A stretch of 64,000 bases of DNA from JAUUZQ01 sp964538375 (GCA_964538375.1 CAZIFQ010000004.1:1-64000); one strand, 5' to 3'. Positions 33,401-42,891 are shown, counted from the stretch's first letter. The notes: generated by a model from the letters alone, not told the origin. Made by a program: numbers and translations.

Positions 33401-33790
33401 TTGGAAAAAAAGACGGCATATCATTGGAAAAATAAGCATATCCTTATAGTTGAGGATGATGAGTCTAGTGCTTTGCTGCTGAGAGAGATTCTGAAAAATA
33501 CAGGTGCAGATTTATCTTTTTCCAGAACAGGGGAGGAGGCAGTGGATCATATCCGGCAGCATCCTGAAATTGACCTGGTGCTTATGGATATCAATCTACC
33601 TAAGAAGGATGGAGTTTCTGTAACCATGGAAATCAGAGAAATACGAGAAAATATAATTGTCATTGCACAATCTGCCTATCTCTTATCTGCAGAACAACAA
33701 CAAGTCAGTTTGACCAAATTTGATGATTTTATCACCAAGCCCTTGAATCAGTATTTGCTCCTGTCAAAGATTGAAAAATATTTATCCTGA
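33401..33790 (+). CDS. Receiver-only response regulator
   Basis: A single CheY-like receiver domain of 129 residues. Acidic pocket residues are Asp19 and Asp20 (ILIVEDDESS), the phosphoacceptor is Asp63 (LVLMDINLPKKDG), the switch Ser lies in IAQSAYLL, and the conserved Lys is in ITKPLNQ. There is no output domain, so it must act by protein contact, for instance in a phosphorelay or with a hybrid kinase encoded elsewhere. The start is TTG at 33401, because no ATG exists near the beginning of the domain. Confidence 0.85.
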   Translation: MEKKTAYHWKNKHILIVEDDESSALLLREILKNTGADLSFSRTGEEAVDHIRQHPEIDLVLMDINLPKKDGVSVTMEIREIRENIIVIAQSAYLLSAEQQQVSLTKFDDFITKPLNQYLLLSKIEKYLS

Positions 33791-33881
33791 TGTTTTCTGT
33801 TTAAAACCCGGTTTAACCTGGGTTTTGAGCGTATGTCTCCCCCGGCTTCTATACCTTCTGTATATATAAAGTTTTTTACCT

Positions 33882-33954
33882 CCCCTCCTTTTAAAGGAGG
33901 GGTGTCCACCACAGGTGGACGGGGTGGTTTATCTCAGATAAAAGGGGTGGTTTA
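33882..33954. repeat. MITE/REP-like element at the end of the penicillin acylase gene
   Basis: A perfect palindrome CCCCTCCTTTTAAAGGAGGGG (33882-33902, given here in 21 letters only as two halves: CCCCTCCTTT and AAAGGAGGGG) is followed by GTCCACC-ACA-GGTGGAC (33904-33920) and two direct copies of GGGGTGGTTTA (33921 and 33944). The second copy contains the stop codon of the acylase gene. Such sequences are dispersed in many Bacteroidota genomes. Confidence 0.6.
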
Positions 33955-36348
33955 CTTATACACCGCTCTATACTTTACCTTCTTCTCTACTGCTTCTCTG
34001 GTAAACGGGTCGTCATGGTATTTGAAATCCATGTACATATCTGTCTGGTTTCCATAGTAGGGTGATGCCGGGATTCCTGATGTGCCTGTTGGTATGACAG
34101 TTTTTGAATCATCCCAGTTACTTGTTGAAAACACGTGGCGTTCCGATGCCCCGTGGTTAGCATTAAAGTTTCCTGAAGAAAGGGGATAACTGAAAGGCGC
34201 AACAGTGTGGAAGCTGCCACCTACCCTGTATGGTCCCAGGTTTGGATCAAACAGTTTAGCCACGAGATCAACTCCGCCCATGGGATGCTCAATGGTCAGG
34301 GTATGTACATCTCCCCATTTCCATGCATTAACATCCTCTCCAATTCTATTTGTAAGTGTGTCGATGGCAGCATCGAATGCGGTTCTTATGTTATCGTCGA
34401 AGGATTCAATTTTATCTGTGGTATTGACATCATCGCACCAGCCAGAGCTTTTTGTTTCAATTGTTTTGTAGATATGGTACCTGGCAATAATATTGTTGCC
34501 CAATACCTGGTCGAACATAGCCGGTCCCAGCTCATCTTTATACAGGGCGTGAATCAACTGGATAAACATCTGCTCGTAGATCAGGGGGGCAGCCAGCTCT
34601 TTGTCCATCTGGTAGTCCCAGTCCCGCAGCTTCCCAACTGCGAGTGCTTTGGCTCCTTCATAGTCTCCGGCAAGGGCCTCCAGGTAAAGGGGCGTTAGCT
34701 TCCGTGCAAATATGGATAACTGGTCGCTGTGCATTTTTTGGAAATCTTGTATTGACAGTTTTTCTTTGGCAGTAATCATTTCCACAATCCTGTCGTAACG
34801 ATTTGGAAGAGAATACCATGTTCCGATATAGTGTGGATAATCAGCATCCACAGTTTTATTGTTCGCGCTGGCTACGAATCCGCATTCCGGGTTATAAGTA
34901 TAAGGCATATTCTCGAATGGTACTATACCTTTCCAGTCGTATAGCGTTGTATCCCCGGGATAGATCATAATATGGTTACCTTCCCTAATGGGCAGTCCGC
35001 CTGTTGACTGCAATCCAATATTTCCTTCTATGTCGCCATAAACAATGTTCTGACTTACAGCTATAAAGGTGGATGCTGCATCCCTGAATTCTTCCCAGTT
35101 GGAAGCCCTGTTGAAAAGGTGGACAGACCTTAGTTCATTACTGAAGTCTGTACCAATCCAGCGGGCAGTTATAGTTTTGTCTTTTATACCCTTAAAACTG
35201 CTAATCACAGGTCCGCGGTGGGTAAACCTGTTAATCCTTGTAACAGGTTCGCTGTCTTTCACCTCGATGGTTTCTTCAACGGTTCGCATATTTACCCATC
35301 TGCCATTCAGCTTATACTGGGTAGTGTCTTCAGGATTCAGGGTTTCGAGGTAGAAGTCAAGGTTGTCCACTGTAACATTGGTCATTCCCCATGCAATATC
35401 TTCATTGTGACCCGCAATTACATAGGGCTGACCGGGCAGAACAACACCAGTAACATTCAGTTCTCCTTCGATAACCTGGTGCATCTGGTACCAGATTCCG
35501 GGTGACATGAATCCAAGGTGCATATCATTGGCAACCAAAGGCATGCCTGTCTCACTTTTCTCGCCGGATACCGCCCAGTTATTGGAGGCCTGGAATACCT
35601 GTGCACCAAGGTCGTCAATGGCTTTCACTGCCTCATCAAGCATGGTATTCAGCACCAGTTCGGGATGTTCTTTGATATAGTCAGGGTACACAAATGATCT
35701 TTGGTAATCTTCGTTAGGGAAAAGCTCCATGAGAAGGGAGTCGCTCACCAGCTGTGAAATTTTGTAGATGGCCATGTCGGAGCTCCAACCGGAGGTAAGG
35801 TCCCATGCCATATAGCCGATTAGGTTAGTTGTGTGAATCGGTGTCCATGTCTCGGGTTTATAACCCAGTAAGGTAAATTCAAATGAAAGCTTTTTCGAGT
35901 TTTTTTCGATATACTGATTGACACCGTCGCAGTATGCTTCAATGCACTGAAGTATTTCCGGGTCGGTTTGATTCAGCACGCTCATTGATTTTTTTGAGAA
36001 TTCGAAGGATCTGAACATCTGGTCCGCTGTGAGCATATCTTTCCCAAATATTTCAGACAGTCGGCCCGTTGTTATTCTTCTCATCAGATCCATCTGCCAG
36101 AGTCGGTCCTGGGCTGATAAATAACCTACTACCCTGTAGAGATCCTCCTTGTTCTTCGCATAAACGTGAGGTATGGCCAGGGAGTCCCGCAGCACTTCAA
36201 CCTCTTCGCTCAGGTTTTCTATATCCACTGAAGCATTGTAATCGGGGATGGCTTTTTTCTTCACACTATTAAGGAAGATAAGGCCACCAATTATGCCTAT
36301 CATAATGACTAACAGGATGGCTTGAATGATTCGTTTTAGCACTTTCAT
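33952..36348 (-). CDS. Penicillin acylase family N-terminal nucleophile hydrolase (S45)
   Basis: This envelope enzyme of 798 residues has an N-terminal membrane helix (about 9-28) and the S45 precursor organisation of alpha chain, spacer and beta chain. Autocleavage should occur before Ser255 in QASNNWAVSG, which creates the nucleophile; the SNNW motif is diagnostic. Supporting motifs are HVYAKNKEDLYRVVGYLSAQDRLWQMDLMRR in the alpha part, PLVANDMHLGF, and FRSVHL-like strands in the beta part. Relatives hydrolyse penicillins, acyl-homoserine lactones or cyclic amides, so quorum-signal degradation is one option. No operon partner was seen. Its stop codon lies inside a repeat element. Confidence 0.92.
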   Translation of the reverse strand: MKVLKRIIQAILLVIMIGIIGGLIFLNSVKKKAIPDYNASVDIENLSEEVEVLRDSLAIPHVYAKNKEDLYRVVGYLSAQDRLWQMDLMRRITTGRLSEIFGKDMLTADQMFRSFEFSKKSMSVLNQTDPEILQCIEAYCDGVNQYIEKNSKKLSFEFTLLGYKPETWTPIHTTNLIGYMAWDLTSGWSSDMAIYKISQLVSDSLLMELFPNEDYQRSFVYPDYIKEHPELVLNTMLDEAVKAIDDLGAQVFQASNNWAVSGEKSETGMPLVANDMHLGFMSPGIWYQMHQVIEGELNVTGVVLPGQPYVIAGHNEDIAWGMTNVTVDNLDFYLETLNPEDTTQYKLNGRWVNMRTVEETIEVKDSEPVTRINRFTHRGPVISSFKGIKDKTITARWIGTDFSNELRSVHLFNRASNWEEFRDAASTFIAVSQNIVYGDIEGNIGLQSTGGLPIREGNHIMIYPGDTTLYDWKGIVPFENMPYTYNPECGFVASANNKTVDADYPHYIGTWYSLPNRYDRIVEMITAKEKLSIQDFQKMHSDQLSIFARKLTPLYLEALAGDYEGAKALAVGKLRDWDYQMDKELAAPLIYEQMFIQLIHALYKDELGPAMFDQVLGNNIIARYHIYKTIETKSSGWCDDVNTTDKIESFDDNIRTAFDAAIDTLTNRIGEDVNAWKWGDVHTLTIEHPMGGVDLVAKLFDPNLGPYRVGGSFHTVAPFSYPLSSGNFNANHGASERHVFSTSNWDDSKTVIPTGTSGIPASPYYGNQTDMYMDFKYHDDPFTREAVEKKVKYRAVYK

Positions 36349-36565
36349 TGTCAGGTATGTTTTAGTTAATTAGATCTTCTTTTTTCAATGAACTTTTTTT
36401 AAAAATAGTTAAATCAGTTTGATTCTCATACTTTTCGCATGAATTAGTTAGTAGTAAGTATTTACAAATGATTATTTTACAATTGAAATTTAAAAAAAAT
36501 GAAATATAAAACAGTTATCTGAGAAAATTATTTCTAAATTCAAGCCATAACTAAATCTAAGACTT

Positions 36566-37936
36566 ATGAAAAAAATACTGCTAGCTCTTTTTCTGGGGGC
36601 CTTTTTAATGCCAATGTTTGCCCAGGATGATCCTGTGGTAAAAACTGAAACTGCAGAAGAAACAGGAGATAAGAAAGATGAAAAAGTCAAGACAGGGTGG
36701 AATTTTGGAGCGCTTCCTGCGATTGCTTACGATGCAGATGTTGGATTTCGATATGGTGCACTTGCCAACATTTATAATTATGGTGATGGCTCCAGGTATC
36801 CAAAGTACGATCATTCAATTTATGTAGAGTGGTCAAGAACAACGAAAGGGAGTGGAAATAATATGCTGACCTGGGACTCCGACAAGTTAATACCTGGTGT
36901 TAGGTCATTTATTGAGACGAGTTTATTAACCGAACAGGCCCTGGACTTCTACGGATTCAATGGTTACCAGGTGAATTACGACAATGCTTTGGAAATTGGA
37001 ACTGATGATTTTGATTTAAGGAACAAATTATTTTACCGGCATTCCAGGAAACTGCTTAGAATAAAAGCAGATTTCCAGGGAGAGATCATTGGACAGGAAT
37101 TTAGATGGCTTGCAGGTATTGGATATTTTGGCAACACAATTGGTGCTGTTGATATTGATAAGCTGAACGAGGGAAAAGATCCTGTAGATCAACTTTCAGC
37201 ACAGAGTTTGTATGAAAATTATAAAGATTGGGGGATTATTGGAGCTGATTCCCTTGGTGGCGGTCACACCATGCTAAAAGCAGGTTTAGTGTTTGATACA
37301 CGCGACAATGAACCTAATCCTTTTAGTGGGATTTGGACTGAATTGCAGTTGCATTACCTGCCTTCTTTTTTGAGTAATACTGACTATGGCTACGGTCGTT
37401 TAGTATTAACCCACAGGCAATATTTTACTATTGTACCTGATAGGTTAAATTTGGCCTACAGACTCTCTTACCAGAGCAAGATATTTGGTGATATGCCATT
37501 CTATATGATGCCGTATATGTTCAACACTGCTCCAAAAAACACATCAAATGGTGTTGGGGGAAATAAAACAGTAAGGGGCCTCATGAGAAACAGGGTTGTT
37601 GGCGAGGGTGTTGCTTTTGCAAATGTTGAAGCAAGATATAAAGTAGTCAAAACACAATTTCTAAAGCAGAATTTTTATATCGCGCTTTCTGCATTTTTAG
37701 ATGCTGGAATGGTAACGCAAAAGTATAAAATACCTGAATTTAATGTTGATCACCCTGCAATCACAGGAGGATTTATTGATCCGGATGCCAAGGAAACACC
37801 TCATATTGGATATGGTGGAGGTGTTCATTTTGTTTTAAACCAGAATTTTATTGTAGCGGTTGATTATGGTATGGCTCTTAAAGAAACCGATGGGGTTGGT
37901 GGAAATATGTATATCGGGTTGAATTTCTTGTTTTAA
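36566..37936 (+). CDS. Omp85/BamA-family outer-membrane barrel protein
   Basis: The protein has a signal peptide (to about residue 20, MFAQ), a short charged linker (KKDEKVKTGW) and an outer-membrane barrel of about 400 residues related to the surface antigen (Omp85) family. There are no POTRA domains, so it is a minimal member. Barrel hallmarks are alternating strands such as LKAGLVFDTRDNEPNPFSG, the TVRGLMRNRVVGEG hexapeptide-type region containing the family RG motif, and a C-terminal aromatic residue (MYIGLNFLF). It may export a small substrate or serve as a porin. Heptanucleotide repeats follow its stop codon. Confidence 0.82.
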   Translation: MKKILLALFLGAFLMPMFAQDDPVVKTETAEETGDKKDEKVKTGWNFGALPAIAYDADVGFRYGALANIYNYGDGSRYPKYDHSIYVEWSRTTKGSGNNMLTWDSDKLIPGVRSFIETSLLTEQALDFYGFNGYQVNYDNALEIGTDDFDLRNKLFYRHSRKLLRIKADFQGEIIGQEFRWLAGIGYFGNTIGAVDIDKLNEGKDPVDQLSAQSLYENYKDWGIIGADSLGGGHTMLKAGLVFDTRDNEPNPFSGIWTELQLHYLPSFLSNTDYGYGRLVLTHRQYFTIVPDRLNLAYRLSYQSKIFGDMPFYMMPYMFNTAPKNTSNGVGGNKTVRGLMRNRVVGEGVAFANVEARYKVVKTQFLKQNFYIALSAFLDAGMVTQKYKIPEFNVDHPAITGGFIDPDAKETPHIGYGGGVHFVLNQNFIVAVDYGMALKETDGVGGNMYIGLNFLF

Positions 37937-37941
37937 TGAAC

Positions 37942-37962
37942 GTTGAGCGTTTAGCGTTTAGC
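37942..37962. repeat. Heptanucleotide tandem repeat (GTTTAGC family, 3 units)
   Basis: GTTGAGC, GTTTAGC and GTTTAGC follow the Omp85 stop codon by 5 bp. The word is the same as that after the MATE gene at 17262. Confidence 0.7.
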
Positions 37963-38078
37963 GAGGAGACAACAATAAAAAATAAAGTGCAGAAATACAG
38001 CGATGTGTTTCTGCATTTTTGTTTCTAATTTTACTTAACCCTTAACTGACATTGTTCCTGGTGAGTGGTTTTTCAATA

Positions 38079-38735
38079 TTACGCTTTGCCATCCCATTCC
38101 TTCATAAACCTTTTCACAAATTCCTCCATGTACAGATGCCTTTCTTCTGCCATGGCTTTTCCTGTTTCTGTATTCATCAGGTTTTTTAAGAGGAATAGTT
38201 TTTCGTAGAAGTGGTTGATGGTAGGGGCATCAGATTTTTTATACGCTTCGATTGTGGAATATTCCTGGAGAGGTTTTTCAGGATCATAGATTGCCCTGTT
38301 CTTAAAACCACCATAATTAAATGCACGGGCAATACCGATGGCGCCAATGGCATCTATCCTGTCGGCATCCTGCACAATTTGAAACTCAATGGAGGAGATG
38401 CTTTTTTCTGTCATGCGGCTCTTAAATGACATCTGGTTGATGATCTCCCTCACATGGGTGGCGCTCTCCTTGTTCACTCCTTCATTGATCATGAAATCAT
38501 ATGCCATATCTCCACCAAGGGATTCCGGACCGTCATGGAATTTTGAATCTGCAATGTCGTGTAAAAGTGCAGCAAGTTCTATGATCAGCAGATTACCTGC
38601 ATTCTCTTTAGCGCAAATCGACTTTGCGAGTTTCCAAACCCTTTCGGTATGAAACCAGTCATGTCCTCCATCAAATTCCTTTAGCTTAGATTGTACGAAG
38701 GCAATGGTTTTGTTTATTAAAGAATCTATTTCCAT
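38079..38735 (-). CDS. HD-domain phosphohydrolase (YedJ-like)
   Basis: A cytosolic metal-dependent phosphohydrolase of 218 residues. The HD signature is complete: His in GGHDWFHTERVWKLA, the HD pair in ALLHDIADSKF, and the distal Asp in VQDADRIDAIGAIGIARAF. This last motif is characteristic of the YedJ/YpgQ type, which removes phosphate from nucleotides or related small molecules. It lies 11 bp downstream of rnfA in the same direction, so it may be read through from the rnf operon, although no functional connection is known. Confidence 0.85.
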   Translation of the reverse strand: MEIDSLINKTIAFVQSKLKEFDGGHDWFHTERVWKLAKSICAKENAGNLLIIELAALLHDIADSKFHDGPESLGGDMAYDFMINEGVNKESATHVREIINQMSFKSRMTEKSISSIEFQIVQDADRIDAIGAIGIARAFNYGGFKNRAIYDPEKPLQEYSTIEAYKKSDAPTINHFYEKLFLLKNLMNTETGKAMAEERHLYMEEFVKRFMKEWDGKA

Positions 38736-38746
38736 ATATAAATGGT

Positions 38747-39319
38747 TTAAACAATACCGGCAAATCCCATGAATGCCAGTGCCATCAATCCGGCAACGAT
38801 GAAAGCGATAGGAACGCCTTTCATGCCTTTGGGTACGTTCATCATATCCAGCTGCTCCCTGATACCTGCAAAAGTTACCAGCGCAAGTCCGAAACCAACG
38901 GCATTACCAATGGCAAAAACCACACTTCCCATGAGCGTGAAGTCTTTTTGAACTGCAAGTACAGCAACACCAAGAACAGCGCAATTGGTGGTAATTAAGG
39001 GTAGAAAAATACCCAGTGCCTGGTAGAGGGGTGGACTGATCTTTTTCAAAATAATTTCAACCAGCTGAACCAGGGCTGCGATTACCAGGATGAAGGTGAT
39101 GGTGCGCAGGTAGACAATATCCATGGGTACTAATACATATTGAAAGATGAGATAAGTGACGATGGTTGATATGACCATAACGAAGGTTACGGCACCTGTC
39201 ATACCCAGGGCAGTTTCAACTTTATTGGAGACCCCTATAAAAGGACATATTCCAAGAAACTGGTTCAGTACAATATTGCTGACAAATACAGCAGAAATGA
39301 TTATGATTACATATTCCAT
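38747..39319 (-). CDS. rnfA: Rnf complex subunit A
   Basis: This integral membrane subunit of the ferredoxin:NAD+ oxidoreductase (Rnf) has 190 residues and six membrane helices. It shows the paired conserved Cys segments (QFLGICPFIGVS near the N-terminus and LITTNCAVLGVAVL in the middle) that bind an iron-sulfur centre at the RnfA/RnfE interface. It is the last gene of the rnf operon, 3 bp after rnfE. Together the complex couples electron flow from reduced ferredoxin to NAD+ with Na+ or H+ export. Confidence 0.95.
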   Translation of the reverse strand: MEYVIIIISAVFVSNIVLNQFLGICPFIGVSNKVETALGMTGAVTFVMVISTIVTYLIFQYVLVPMDIVYLRTITFILVIAALVQLVEIILKKISPPLYQALGIFLPLITTNCAVLGVAVLAVQKDFTLMGSVVFAIGNAVGFGLALVTFAGIREQLDMMNVPKGMKGVPIAFIVAGLMALAFMGFAGIV

Positions 39320-39322
39320 GAT

Positions 39323-39910
39323 CTAGGCAGTTTTTTCTTTAAGTTTATTAGCCAAAACAATCAGGTATCCGAGTGCGATAAAGGCACCCGGGGGGAGTAT
39401 AAACAGCAACATCCCATCTCCTTTAATGAAGGATAGTCCAAATATGGATCCGCTGCCAAGTATCTCTCTCACTCCTCCCAGAACTGTCAGGGCAAGCGCA
39501 AATCCAATTCCCATTCCTAAGCCATCGATGATGGAAGAGAAAACATTATTTTTAGAAGCAAAAGCTTCTGCTCTTCCCAGTACAACACAATTCACGACAA
39601 TAAGCGGGATAAACAATCCAAGGGCGTCAAACAGGGATGGAACATAGGCCTTCATTACCAACTCAACAACTGTTACGAAGGTTGCGATGATAACGATGAA
39701 TGCCGGTATGCGTACTTTATCCGGAATTTGATTTTTTACTAATGAAACCACCAGGTTTGACATCACAAGAACAAAGGTGGTGGCGAGTCCCATTCCCAGC
39801 CCGTTGACGGCTGAAGTGGTTACACCGAGGGTGGGGCAGAGGCCAAGAAATAATGCCAATACAGCATTTTCTTTTATGAGGCCTTTACTAAAGTTTTTCC
39901 ACTGGTTCAT
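39323..39910 (-). CDS. rnfE: Rnf complex subunit E
   Basis: A membrane subunit of 195 residues, paralogous to RnfA with inverted topology. The two Cys-containing segments are ALFLGLCPTLGVTTS and IPLIVVNCVVLGRAEAFA, which complete the intramembrane cluster with RnfA. Six helices are predicted, and the C-terminus is charged (ANKLKEKTA). It follows rnfG after 32 bp and precedes rnfA by 3 bp. Confidence 0.95.
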   Translation of the reverse strand: MNQWKNFSKGLIKENAVLALFLGLCPTLGVTTSAVNGLGMGLATTFVLVMSNLVVSLVKNQIPDKVRIPAFIVIIATFVTVVELVMKAYVPSLFDALGLFIPLIVVNCVVLGRAEAFASKNNVFSSIIDGLGMGIGFALALTVLGGVREILGSGSIFGLSFIKGDGMLLFILPPGAFIALGYLIVLANKLKEKTA

Positions 39911-39942
39911 ATCCTATTATTTTTCGGCTGATAGCCTTATTC

Positions 39943-40518
39943 TTAGTTTTTACTTATCTTATATGCATCATAAGCTCTCTGTACTGCCTTGCAATAGGCC
40001 CTGGAAGAGATGGTTGATGCTGTTATAGCATTTACATCTCCCTTGTCTTTGGTAACCGACAACTTGAAGTCCTCCGGGTTTTTTCCCTGGAACTGCACAT
40101 GGAAATCTGATTTTCCACTTTCCATTTTATCACCCAGTCCGGGTGTTTCAGCATGTTTTATTACTGCGACATCCACGATTGATCCCTCAGGTGAAAAACC
40201 AACCATAAGTTTTATTTCTCCGCTGAACCCCGTATTTGTGAAAGTCTCTACTGCTGTGCCAACAAGCACGCTATCCATTGTTGCTGTATACAAGGTTACC
40301 GAGTCTCCATCTATTCCTACCTTCACAAAATCTTCTGATGGAAGATTATTGAATGCTGGAACAACGGCCTCGATGGCTTCATTTTTCTTCTTCAATTCTG
40401 CGAGCCTAATGGGTTCTTTTGTCAGAGCATATACACTTCCCAGCAGTCCGGCTGCAACAAGTGTTATCACAATGAGTGTAGAAACCATATTGAAGAAACT
40501 GGATTTCTTTTTAGCCAT
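39943..40518 (-). CDS. rnfG: Rnf complex subunit G (covalent FMN)
   Basis: A periplasmic-facing subunit of 191 residues with one N-terminal membrane helix (about 9-31) and an FMN-binding domain. FMN is attached through a phosphoester to a Thr in the family motif; here AITASTISSRAYCKA places this at about Thr169. The substrate-like ETPGLGDKMESGKSDFHVQF region is also typical. Covalent flavin transfer requires an ApbE enzyme, which is not in this window. It overlaps rnfD by 8 bp. Confidence 0.95.
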   Translation of the reverse strand: MAKKKSSFFNMVSTLIVITLVAAGLLGSVYALTKEPIRLAELKKKNEAIEAVVPAFNNLPSEDFVKVGIDGDSVTLYTATMDSVLVGTAVETFTNTGFSGEIKLMVGFSPEGSIVDVAVIKHAETPGLGDKMESGKSDFHVQFQGKNPEDFKLSVTKDKGDVNAITASTISSRAYCKAVQRAYDAYKISKN

Positions 40519-41503
40519 TTTTCAACTCCTTTCCAAAACGTTTAGGTTTGATATATTTATTGAGCAGGGGTACAAATGCATTCATGATGAGGATTGCAAA
40601 CTGAACTCCCTCGGGGTAGGCCCCGAAAACTCGAATCAGCACAGTAATAATTCCGATGAAGACCGCATATATCACCATCCCTTTCTTTGTCATGGGAGAG
40701 GTGACATAGTCGGTTGCCATATAGATAGCCCCCAGCATCAGGCCACCTGTTAAGAGGTGGAACAGGGGATCAGCATAACTTTCCGGATTAATAAGCCACA
40801 ATATCCCGGTAAAAAAGGCTACTGTAAGAAGTATCGTAACCGGAATGTGCCAGGTAATAATCTTCTTTATCAGGAGATAAATGAGTCCGATCAGCAGTGC
40901 AAGGGCAGCAACTTCACCAACAGAGCCCATCATTTTTCCAATGAATAAATCCATATAGGAAGGCATTTCTGTCATCAATTCACTTACGTCCTGGTTGGCC
41001 AATCCTTCTTTCAGCATTCCCAGGGGAGTAGCACCTGTTTCTGCATCGATATATTTTAGTCGCTGCAGTGGCTCCGGCCAGCTGGTCATGGCAACGGGAA
41101 AGGAGATAAAAAGAAAAACCCTTCCCACAAGTGCCGGGTTAAAAATATTATTACCCAATCCGCCAAAGGTCATTTTCCCTATTCCAATGGCTACAAGTGC
41201 GCCAATCATCACCATCCAGAAAGGTATGTTTGCCGGCAGGGTAAATGCCAGCAACATGCCAGTCAGAATCGCCGATCCATCTAAATGTGATGGTTTTCCT
41301 TTCAGGATAAATTTCTGAATCAGGAATTCGAACAGCACGCAGGATACAATCGATACAGCTGTGATGATCAGCATGCTGATTCCAAAGAAATAGATGGAGA
41401 CAGCCAGTGCCGGTACAAGTGAGATCATCACCCCATACATCAGTTTTGGAACCGATTCTTTGGTCCTTGCATGCGGTGATGGTGATACTACTAATTTATT
41501 CAT
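40511..41503 (-). CDS. rnfD: Rnf complex subunit D
   Basis: A membrane subunit of 330 residues with about ten helices. It contains VSPSPHART near the N-terminus, the family motif NPALVGRVFL, and a flavinylation site DAETGATPLGM with probable FMN-Thr159. It forms part of the ion-translocating path with RnfG. The 48-bp gap to rnfC upstream is small enough for one transcript, and the 3' end overlaps rnfG. Confidence 0.95.
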   Translation of the reverse strand: MNKLVVSPSPHARTKESVPKLMYGVMISLVPALAVSIYFFGISMLIITAVSIVSCVLFEFLIQKFILKGKPSHLDGSAILTGMLLAFTLPANIPFWMVMIGALVAIGIGKMTFGGLGNNIFNPALVGRVFLFISFPVAMTSWPEPLQRLKYIDAETGATPLGMLKEGLANQDVSELMTEMPSYMDLFIGKMMGSVGEVAALALLIGLIYLLIKKIITWHIPVTILLTVAFFTGILWLINPESYADPLFHLLTGGLMLGAIYMATDYVTSPMTKKGMVIYAVFIGIITVLIRVFGAYPEGVQFAILIMNAFVPLLNKYIKPKRFGKELKNG

Positions 41504-41551
41504 TCTTTATTGCGTTTAACACATTTCTATGTGTATGATGCTTCTTGTTAT

Positions 41552-42889
41552 TTATACTGCTTTCCTTGATCTGATTATCTTCCCAACTTCTGCCTTCCCC
41601 AGTCGAATGTAATCTAATAAAGGCCTTGAAGAAGGACATGTGTATGCGCAGCTTCCGCATTCGATGCAGTCCATTACCTTATTATCTTCCAGGTCTTCAA
41701 ACATGCCTTTTTCTGCCTGTGTCATCAGGAGGTAGGGTTCCAATCCCATGGGACAAACCGTTACACATTTACTGCACCTGATGCAGGATTGCATTTCCTT
41801 GCGATGTGCTTCATCTTCTTTAATAAGCAAAATTCCGGAGCTGCCTTTTACAATGGGAACGTCGAGGTTCGACAGTGCTTTCCCCATCATTGGTCCGCCA
41901 TTGATTACTTTGGCAGTATCTTCAGGTAGCCCTCCTGCTTTCTCCACGAGAAATGATACGGGTGTGCCAACTCTTGTAAGAAAATTGGAAGGATTTTTCA
42001 CGGATTTCCCCGTGATGGTAACGACCCTCTCAATGAGTGGCCTGTTTTTCTGTACTGCAAGGTAGGCCGCATAAATTGTTCCTACATTAAATGCAACCAC
42101 TCCCACATCAATGGGCAGTCCACCCGATGGTACTTCGCGTTTTAGCAAGGCCTGCACAAGCTGTTTCTCACCTCCCTGGGGATATTGAACTTTAAGCGGC
42201 TGTACTTTTATATTGTTATATTCAGCCGAGGCCTTCGTTATCACCTCAATGGCATCGGGTTTGTTGTTTTCGATTCCGATGATCGCTTTTTCAACACCCA
42301 GGCCCTTCATCATGATCCTTATTCCGACAACAATCTCTGCGCTTTTCTCCAACATCAATGAATGGTCTGCCGTAAGGTAGGGTTCACATTCTACTCCATT
42401 TATTATAAGGTATTCAGCAGTCTTCCCTTTAGGAGTCATTAGTTTCACATGTGACGGGAAGGTAGCGCCTCCAAGACCTACAATACCAGCTTGAAGAACT
42501 TTGTTCCTGATTTCCTCTGTCGACAGGTTAAAATCCTTAACGAGGTCTTCAGAGAGGTCAATCCCATCTACCCACTCGTCTTCTGCAACCTGTATCTGAA
42601 CTGCCTGTCTCCTGTATCCGGATGAATCAGGGAAAAGATCAACTTTCAGTACTTTACCTGTCACTGAGGAATGGATGTTCGTAGATACGAATCCATTCGG
42701 CTCTGCAATCACCTGTCCGGTTTTAACAGTGTCTCCTCTATTTACCAGCACTTTTGAGGGGGCTCCCAAATGTTGTGAAACAGGAATAATTACTATTTCC
42801 GGTTGTCCCGGAGATTCAATAAGCTTTCCTGCTGAAATCTTGTTTTCCGGAGGGTGTATTCCACCACGGGAGAATGTCAGTAATCCCAT
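41552..42889 (-). CDS. rnfC: Rnf complex subunit C (NADH-binding, Fe-S)
   Basis: The cytosolic subunit, 445 residues, that exchanges electrons with NAD(H). It has an N-terminal RnfC barrel-sandwich domain (FSRGGIHPPENK), the flavin/NADH Rossmann region with GLGGATFPSHVKL and INGVECEPYLTADH, a SLBB domain, and two 4Fe-4S motifs: CIRCSKCVTVCP and CIECGSCAYTCPSSRP. It is short compared with proteobacterial RnfC, which has a long repeat tail; this is normal for Bacteroidota. It starts 2 bp after rnfB. Confidence 0.95.
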   Translation of the reverse strand: MGLLTFSRGGIHPPENKISAGKLIESPGQPEIVIIPVSQHLGAPSKVLVNRGDTVKTGQVIAEPNGFVSTNIHSSVTGKVLKVDLFPDSSGYRRQAVQIQVAEDEWVDGIDLSEDLVKDFNLSTEEIRNKVLQAGIVGLGGATFPSHVKLMTPKGKTAEYLIINGVECEPYLTADHSLMLEKSAEIVVGIRIMMKGLGVEKAIIGIENNKPDAIEVITKASAEYNNIKVQPLKVQYPQGGEKQLVQALLKREVPSGGLPIDVGVVAFNVGTIYAAYLAVQKNRPLIERVVTITGKSVKNPSNFLTRVGTPVSFLVEKAGGLPEDTAKVINGGPMMGKALSNLDVPIVKGSSGILLIKEDEAHRKEMQSCIRCSKCVTVCPMGLEPYLLMTQAEKGMFEDLEDNKVMDCIECGSCAYTCPSSRPLLDYIRLGKAEVGKIIRSRKAV

Positions 42890-42891
42890 TT

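Noticed and set aside
34205..34698. Overlapping plus-strand ORFs opposite the penicillin acylase gene
   Set aside because: They are antisense shadows of a conserved enzyme.
40010..40753. Long plus-strand ORF of 247 aa opposite rnfG and rnfD
   Set aside because: It is antisense to two well-conserved genes and has no family features.
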